Assembly (NCBI GenBank): GCA_009916335.1
Contig: SAAR01000008.1
Location: forward strand, 1 to 28,302
Origin: Erysipelotrichia bacterium
GTDB lineage: Bacteria > Bacillota_I > Bacilli_A > Erysipelotrichales > Erysipelotrichaceae
Direction: 5' to 3'
DNA: 28,302 nt
The notes below the pieces were generated by a model, which was not told the origin of the DNA, did no database searches, and saw nothing but the letters and a program-made list of their open reading frames with translations. Of the stretch, positions 23,486 to 28,302 are shown one piece after another. Both the position numbers and the translations under genes were made by a program. Position 1 is the first letter of the stretch. Each line of letters starts with the position of its first letter.

Positions 23486-26400
23486 ATGAAAGAAAGTATA
23501 TTATCAGAAGTTTATACATTTATCATTGATAGAGATTATAATATTCTGTATATGAATGAAAATTGCCGTAAGTATTTAAACAAAGAAAAGCAATCAGGAA
23601 AATGCTATGCTAGATTTACACAATCTGATACGCCTTGTGAACATTGTGTCATTCAAAAATTAAGAGAAGATTATCATTCACAACTACAAATCAATGGATA
23701 TAGCCAAATTTTTAATAAGAAGATGAGCTATGTGGCTTTTAATGTGGAATGGCATGATTGTGATGATGCGATTATGCTTGTGTATACAAATGAAAGTAAG
23801 GGGATTAAGCGAGAGGATAATGCGAATGAAGAAAACCATGTGAATGTGCTAACAAGCCTTTGCCAAGGTTCTTTGTTTTATCAATTAGCAGAAGAAAGAA
23901 TTAAAGAAAATCCTTTAGAAGAATTTGTGATTTTTTATATCGACATTGAACATTTCAAATTATATAACGATTGGTATGGACATAAACAAGGGGATAACTT
24001 ATTGTCAAAAATCGCTTCTCGATTAAAAGAAGCGGCAGAAAAGTATCATGGATTAAGTGGTTACTTTGGTGGTGATGACTTTGTTATGCTAGCTCCTGTG
24101 CATAAAGTGGATATTGATGCTTTTGAAAAAGAAGTGATTTCTTGGATTGGGGAAAGTGGGGTTAACGCAGGCTTTCTACCTTCCATTGGAGTATACTATG
24201 TAGATCATAAGGATACAATTTCCATTTCGTTAATGTGTGATCGAGCTGCGATTGCATCGAATAGTGTGAAAGGCAATTACACTTTTAGAACTGCTTATTA
24301 TGAGGGAGCGATGAAACGCAAGTTAGAAATGGATCATGAAATGCTTGTAGATGTGAAGTATGGACTAGATCATGATGAATTCTTAATTTATTTACAGCCA
24401 CAATGCAATATAGAAACAAGTAAAATCGTTGGTTTTGAGGCGTTGGTACGATGGTTTCATCATGAAAAGGGAATGCTTTATCCTGATGAATTTATTCCTG
24501 TTTTAGAAAATAATGGCTTTATTTTAAAGTTGGATATGTACGTTTGGGAAAAAGTGTGTCAGCTACTTAGAAACTGGTTAGATAAAGGGTATCAAGTTGT
24601 ACCTATTTCAGTGAACATTTCCCGTATGGATTTATTTCAGGTAGATGTTGTATCCATTCTTTTAACGCTTACTCGCAAGTATGATTTGGATATTTCCTTA
24701 CTGAAACTAGAAATTACAGAGAGTGCCTATGCGAAAGATATGGATCGACTATTAGTGATTGTAAAACAATTAAGAGATGTTGGTTTTAAAGTGATTATGG
24801 ATGACTTTGGTAGTGGTTATTCTTCATTGAATATTTTAAAGGATATTGAAATAGATGCTTTAAAGATCGATATGCGTTTTCTTTACTTAGATCAAAACAG
24901 TGGTCATAAAGGAACAGGAATTATTGAATCAATAATCAATTTAGCTCGTTGGATGAATTTGAATGTGGTTGCAGAAGGGGTAGAAAACGAAGAACAAAAA
25001 AAATATTTAAGTAGTATTGGCTGTCGCTTTGCACAAGGGTATTTTTATTATCAACCAGTGAATGCTAATGATTTTGAAGATATGATAAAACAAGGGGATC
25101 GTATTGATTATCATGGCATGGAAGAAAATAATTATCAACCGATCAAGATGAAAGATTTATTGAATAATGATATTACAGGAGAAGCCTTATTACGAAATAT
25201 TCTTGGTGGAATTGCTATGTATGATTACTATCAAGATGAAATAAAGATTGTTAGAATCAATGATGATTATAGCAGAGTGTTGAATAAAAATAGTTTAGAT
25301 GTTACAAAGATTGATTTAAAAGCGACTTTAAAAGATGATTACCCACGCTTTGTTTCCATGTTTGAAAAAGCAAAGAAAACCTATTCACAAGGAGAAGAAG
25401 GTATTTTTAGGTATGCGTTGAATAATGATCAAACATTATGGATACAAATTAAAGTCTGCTATTTACGTTCTCAAGATGGACATCAATTATTTTATGGAAC
25501 GATTAAAGACATTAGTGAAATGCAACAATTACAACAAGAAAGAGAAGCGTTTATCAATAGTTCTAATGCATGTATCGTAAAATATGTTGTGAAAGAGCGT
25601 TTAGTGAAGAAAGTGATGATTCATAAAGGGGAAGGAACCATCTTTGATGGTTACTTACTAAGTAATGATGAAGAAGGGATTGCTAAACAAGTAGCGAAAG
25701 TGATTCATAGAGAAGATATAGAGGAAGTAAAAAACTTTTATAGGCGTGCTAAAGACTGGCAAAATAAAGAATATCTTGAGTTTAGAGTCATCAATCCTGA
25801 AGGGGAAATCGTATGGTTATCACAAGAGATTAACTTTGCATATTGTGAAGATGATGCGAAAGTTTACTACTGTACGCTTAAAGATGTAAGTGAATTAAAA
25901 CAGTTAAAGGAAAAGTTAAATGATTCAAAGGAGATTATTGCCGAAGCACTTGGTATGCGTGATGATAATCCTTTGAATATGTTAAATAATCAAAACTTAA
26001 AGCTAGCCTCTAGTTATATTAGTAGCATTATTAAAGGGGGCGTTATGGGTGGCTATTGTGAAGATGGGTATCCATTATATTTTGCAAGTCAAAATATTAT
26101 TGAATATTTAGGGTATCAATCCTTTGATGAATTGATGATGGGGATTGATGGTAAAATTATTCATACAATCTATGAAGAGGATAGAGCAAGAGTACATGCA
26201 GATATTGGTGATTGTTATTATGAAGGGTTGAGCTATACTACGAAATATCGTATGGTACGAAAAGATGGATCATTGTTTTGGGCGATTGACTATGGTCGTG
26301 TTGTGCGTGCAGAAAATGGGAAACTAGCAATTGTTTCTGTTATTTCTGATATTAGTGAGGCAATGCAGTTAGAAACAAAACTAGATTACTTAGTGAATAG

Positions 26401-28051
26401 TTTAGCAGGAGATATTATCGAAGTAAATGTTTATCCTGATCACTATGAAATGGAATTGATAGGACAAGGATTAGCGAAATTCTTACATATAGATAAAAAG
26501 AACTATCAGCACTTATTAAAGGGAAAAATTGATGAAATCTTCAATGATGAAACAATGCGTTCTCACTTGTTGAAACAAAAGAAACAAAATGAAAAGATGA
26601 ATTTTCTTATTAATATAGAGTGTATAGATAATCATGTTGTATGGATTGATTTATCTTTATCCTTAGTGAAAAAAGCAAATGATATGGTTAGTTTTTTAGG
26701 GGTTACAACAGATATATCAGAACATAAACAAAGCGAGTATGACTTAGATTTAACAAGGCGTTACTTTGCACAATTAACGCATGTAGCAGGATTGGAGATA
26801 TGGGAGATAGAGCCTGAAACAATGACTTTAAAATTCTTTGATCAAAAAGAAAGCAACTATATTGTGAATTCGCTTGGTTTCTTTAGTGATATTAAAGATT
26901 TTGTGAATACCTTTGAAAAAGAAGGACTTGTGCATGAGGATTCGCTAACGTTGTTTAAACAGTTTATTAACTATTTATTGCAAGGGTATGAGAATTTAAC
27001 TTGCCAGACACATTTTGTAACAAAAAATAATGTGGATATTTGGGTAGAATTAAATGCAGGTGCTTATTTAGATGAACATGGAAAAATTGTAAAAATACTA
27101 GGTAGCTCTAAAGATATTACTAAAGAGAAGTTTGAGGACACAAAAAACAAACAGATTGCTAAGTTCTTAGAAAATGTAGAAAAACAATCACAATTTTCTT
27201 ATCGTATTAATTTAAGCAAAGATAAAATACTGGATATGAAATCAGATATTATGCATGATCAAAAGGAAATGTCTTATTCTAAGTATACAAGTAAGGTGTT
27301 ATCGCATGTTGCACACCCAGATTATCGAGATCGTTTATTTCTCTTTTTAGATAAAGAGCGTATCTTAAATGAATACCAGCATAATTATGTTAGTAGTGAT
27401 TCTTTTGAGTATTTACGTTTAATTAATGGGGAGTATCAATGGGCAAAGATCATCTATTCTATTTTGACTGTGGATAAAAGTGAGGATATTTATGCGTATA
27501 CCTATGTAATGAATATTCATGATGAAAAACAGCGTGAATTAGAATTAATGAGAAAAGCACAATTAGATTCTTTGACAGGTTTATTAAATCGTTCCACTGC
27601 AAAAACAATGATTAATCAAATTTTATCACGTTATGATCACTTACAAGGGTGTTTATTCATTCTGGATATTGATAACTTTAAATTAGTAAATGATTGTTTT
27701 GGTCATGTTTCAGGGGATAAGATATTAATTGAGAATGCAATAAAAATAAAGAGTTTATTTAGAAAAGATGATATTGTTTGTCGTTTAGGTGGAGATGAAT
27801 TTATCGTCATGTGCAATAACATTAGTGAAGAGAATATCATAAAAAAAGCAAAGGAGATCTGTGAAATTGTGTGTACGCAATATACCTATGAGCAGACAAT
27901 GTTTGAAACTTCGGTTTCTATTGGAATTGCGATGATTCCTGAACATGGATATGATTTTGATACTTTATATCATAAAGCGGATATGGCTTTATATGAAAGT
28001 AAAAAAAGTGGCAAGAAGAATTTTAGAATCTATCAAAAAAAGGACGAATAG
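23486..28051 (+). CDS. Multi-PAS protein with two GGDEF domains and an EAL domain (c-di-GMP turnover)
   Basis: A 1521-residue signalling enzyme. Order: Cys-containing PAS-like domain (1-105); GGDEF with GGDDF motif (195-199); EAL domain with EAL 318-320, LEITESA, MDDFGSGYSSL (439-449) and VAEGVENEEQ; a run of six PAS/PAC-like units ending near residues 672, 797, 953, 1073, 1208 and 1342 (each with an ISE/ITK-type PAC end); and a C-terminal GGDEF with GGDEF 1435-1439 and inhibitory-site motif RKDD (1426-1429, RxxD) five residues upstream. The EAL residues for phosphodiesterase activity are present; the first GGDEF has no RxxD. No membrane segment is seen, so it is probably cytosolic. GGAG precedes the ATG. 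Confidence 0.93.
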   Translation: MKESILSEVYTFIIDRDYNILYMNENCRKYLNKEKQSGKCYARFTQSDTPCEHCVIQKLREDYHSQLQINGYSQIFNKKMSYVAFNVEWHDCDDAIMLVYTNESKGIKREDNANEENHVNVLTSLCQGSLFYQLAEERIKENPLEEFVIFYIDIEHFKLYNDWYGHKQGDNLLSKIASRLKEAAEKYHGLSGYFGGDDFVMLAPVHKVDIDAFEKEVISWIGESGVNAGFLPSIGVYYVDHKDTISISLMCDRAAIASNSVKGNYTFRTAYYEGAMKRKLEMDHEMLVDVKYGLDHDEFLIYLQPQCNIETSKIVGFEALVRWFHHEKGMLYPDEFIPVLENNGFILKLDMYVWEKVCQLLRNWLDKGYQVVPISVNISRMDLFQVDVVSILLTLTRKYDLDISLLKLEITESAYAKDMDRLLVIVKQLRDVGFKVIMDDFGSGYSSLNILKDIEIDALKIDMRFLYLDQNSGHKGTGIIESIINLARWMNLNVVAEGVENEEQKKYLSSIGCRFAQGYFYYQPVNANDFEDMIKQGDRIDYHGMEENNYQPIKMKDLLNNDITGEALLRNILGGIAMYDYYQDEIKIVRINDDYSRVLNKNSLDVTKIDLKATLKDDYPRFVSMFEKAKKTYSQGEEGIFRYALNNDQTLWIQIKVCYLRSQDGHQLFYGTIKDISEMQQLQQEREAFINSSNACIVKYVVKERLVKKVMIHKGEGTIFDGYLLSNDEEGIAKQVAKVIHREDIEEVKNFYRRAKDWQNKEYLEFRVINPEGEIVWLSQEINFAYCEDDAKVYYCTLKDVSELKQLKEKLNDSKEIIAEALGMRDDNPLNMLNNQNLKLASSYISSIIKGGVMGGYCEDGYPLYFASQNIIEYLGYQSFDELMMGIDGKIIHTIYEEDRARVHADIGDCYYEGLSYTTKYRMVRKDGSLFWAIDYGRVVRAENGKLAIVSVISDISEAMQLETKLDYLVNSLAGDIIEVNVYPDHYEMELIGQGLAKFLHIDKKNYQHLLKGKIDEIFNDETMRSHLLKQKKQNEKMNFLINIECIDNHVVWIDLSLSLVKKANDMVSFLGVTTDISEHKQSEYDLDLTRRYFAQLTHVAGLEIWEIEPETMTLKFFDQKESNYIVNSLGFFSDIKDFVNTFEKEGLVHEDSLTLFKQFINYLLQGYENLTCQTHFVTKNNVDIWVELNAGAYLDEHGKIVKILGSSKDITKEKFEDTKNKQIAKFLENVEKQSQFSYRINLSKDKILDMKSDIMHDQKEMSYSKYTSKVLSHVAHPDYRDRLFLFLDKERILNEYQHNYVSSDSFEYLRLINGEYQWAKIIYSILTVDKSEDIYAYTYVMNIHDEKQRELELMRKAQLDSLTGLLNRSTAKTMINQILSRYDHLQGCLFILDIDNFKLVNDCFGHVSGDKILIENAIKIKSLFRKDDIVCRLGGDEFIVMCNNISEENIIKKAKEICEIVCTQYTYEQTMFETSVSIGIAMIPEHGYDFDTLYHKADMALYESKKSGKKNFRIYQKKDE

Positions 28052-28074
28052 GGAAGTATAACAAAGGAGGGTAT

Positions 28075-28245
28075 ATGAATCGTAAAGAACTAATAATCTT
28101 ATTATATTTAGTGGCTATCTGTTTTTACGCATTTGCGATGATTGCCCTTCTTAAAGCTGATTTTTTATTAGGTATATTTTTGTTTGCTCTAGGTGCTGTG
28201 TTCTTTTGCCTAGGGGTAATGATTCAAGTGAAAAACAAATCATAA
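28075..28245 (+). CDS. Small two-TM hypothetical membrane peptide
   Basis: A 56-residue gene 23 nt after the double-GGDEF gene, with a strong AAAGGAGG box before the ATG. It begins MNRKELIILLYLVAICFYA, has a second hydrophobic stretch, LLGIFLFALGAVFFCLG, and ends in VKNKS. It looks like a two-helix membrane protein and is probably in one operon with the c-di-GMP enzyme. It is not recognised and is too short for most gene callers. The remaining bases to the window end hold no further gene. Confidence 0.7.
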   Translation: MNRKELIILLYLVAICFYAFAMIALLKADFLLGIFLFALGAVFFCLGVMIQVKNKS

Positions 28246-28302
28246 GTCGATAAAAAAGGATAAGTGTATTTTGGTATAGAAGAAAGAGCAACGGTATAGT
28301 AG

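Overview
The window comes from a low-GC Gram-positive (Firmicutes/Bacillota) anaerobe, most likely an Erysipelotrichia-type gut bacterium. This rests on the strong AGGAGG-type ribosome binding sites, AT-rich intergenic DNA, an oxygen-sensitive class III ribonucleotide reductase, a HrcA/CIRCE-controlled heat-shock gene and a Gram-positive MnmM (YtqB)-type tRNA methyltransferase. The taxon is an inference. No rRNA, tRNA, CRISPR array, IS element or phage gene was seen.

Layout. 1-1193: 3' part of a MATE exporter. 1257-2120: YitT-family membrane protein. 2378-5252: nrdD-nrdG. 5299-8809: compact operon with an mnmM-like methyltransferase (possibly leaderless), a cytoplasmic alpha-amylase, an SPL-like radical SAM protein and a GNAT acetyltransferase. 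8868-9797: a PfkB sugar kinase. 9900-10550: a stand-alone aroD. 10680-11957: a TPR-type putative regulator. 11958-12367: a gene-poor gap with hairpins. 12368-14363: a LytTR response regulator and GHKL sensor kinase of the Agr type. 14417-14764: a self-contained unit with tandem direct repeats, promoter, 53-residue membrane peptide gene and terminator. On the minus strand: rarA-rpoN (17273-14773), mntP with a manganese riboswitch (18138-17401), luxS (18694-18227), and an ABC ATPase plus FtsX-like permease (23264-19367). On the plus strand: hsp20 behind a CIRCE element (18782-19314), a 1521-residue double-GGDEF/EAL protein (23486-28051) and a 56-residue membrane peptide gene (28075-28245).

Signalling is the main theme. 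The window holds an Agr-like two-component system without AgrB/AgrD, a possible RRNPP-like TPR regulator, the AI-2 synthase LuxS and a c-di-GMP enzyme with many sensor domains. The strongest candidate for an undescribed system is the two-component pair plus the 53-residue membrane peptide. The peptide gene sits behind two 14-bp direct repeats (13/14 identical, period 20 bp) placed just upstream of a promoter, which is how LytTR regulators bind, and the unit is bounded by terminators on both sides.

Two further structural surprises are a frameshift that separates the RpoN box from the main rpoN reading frame, with the box still intact in the +1 frame, and a perfect 15-bp inverted repeat whose loop holds the likely -10 hexamer of luxS.
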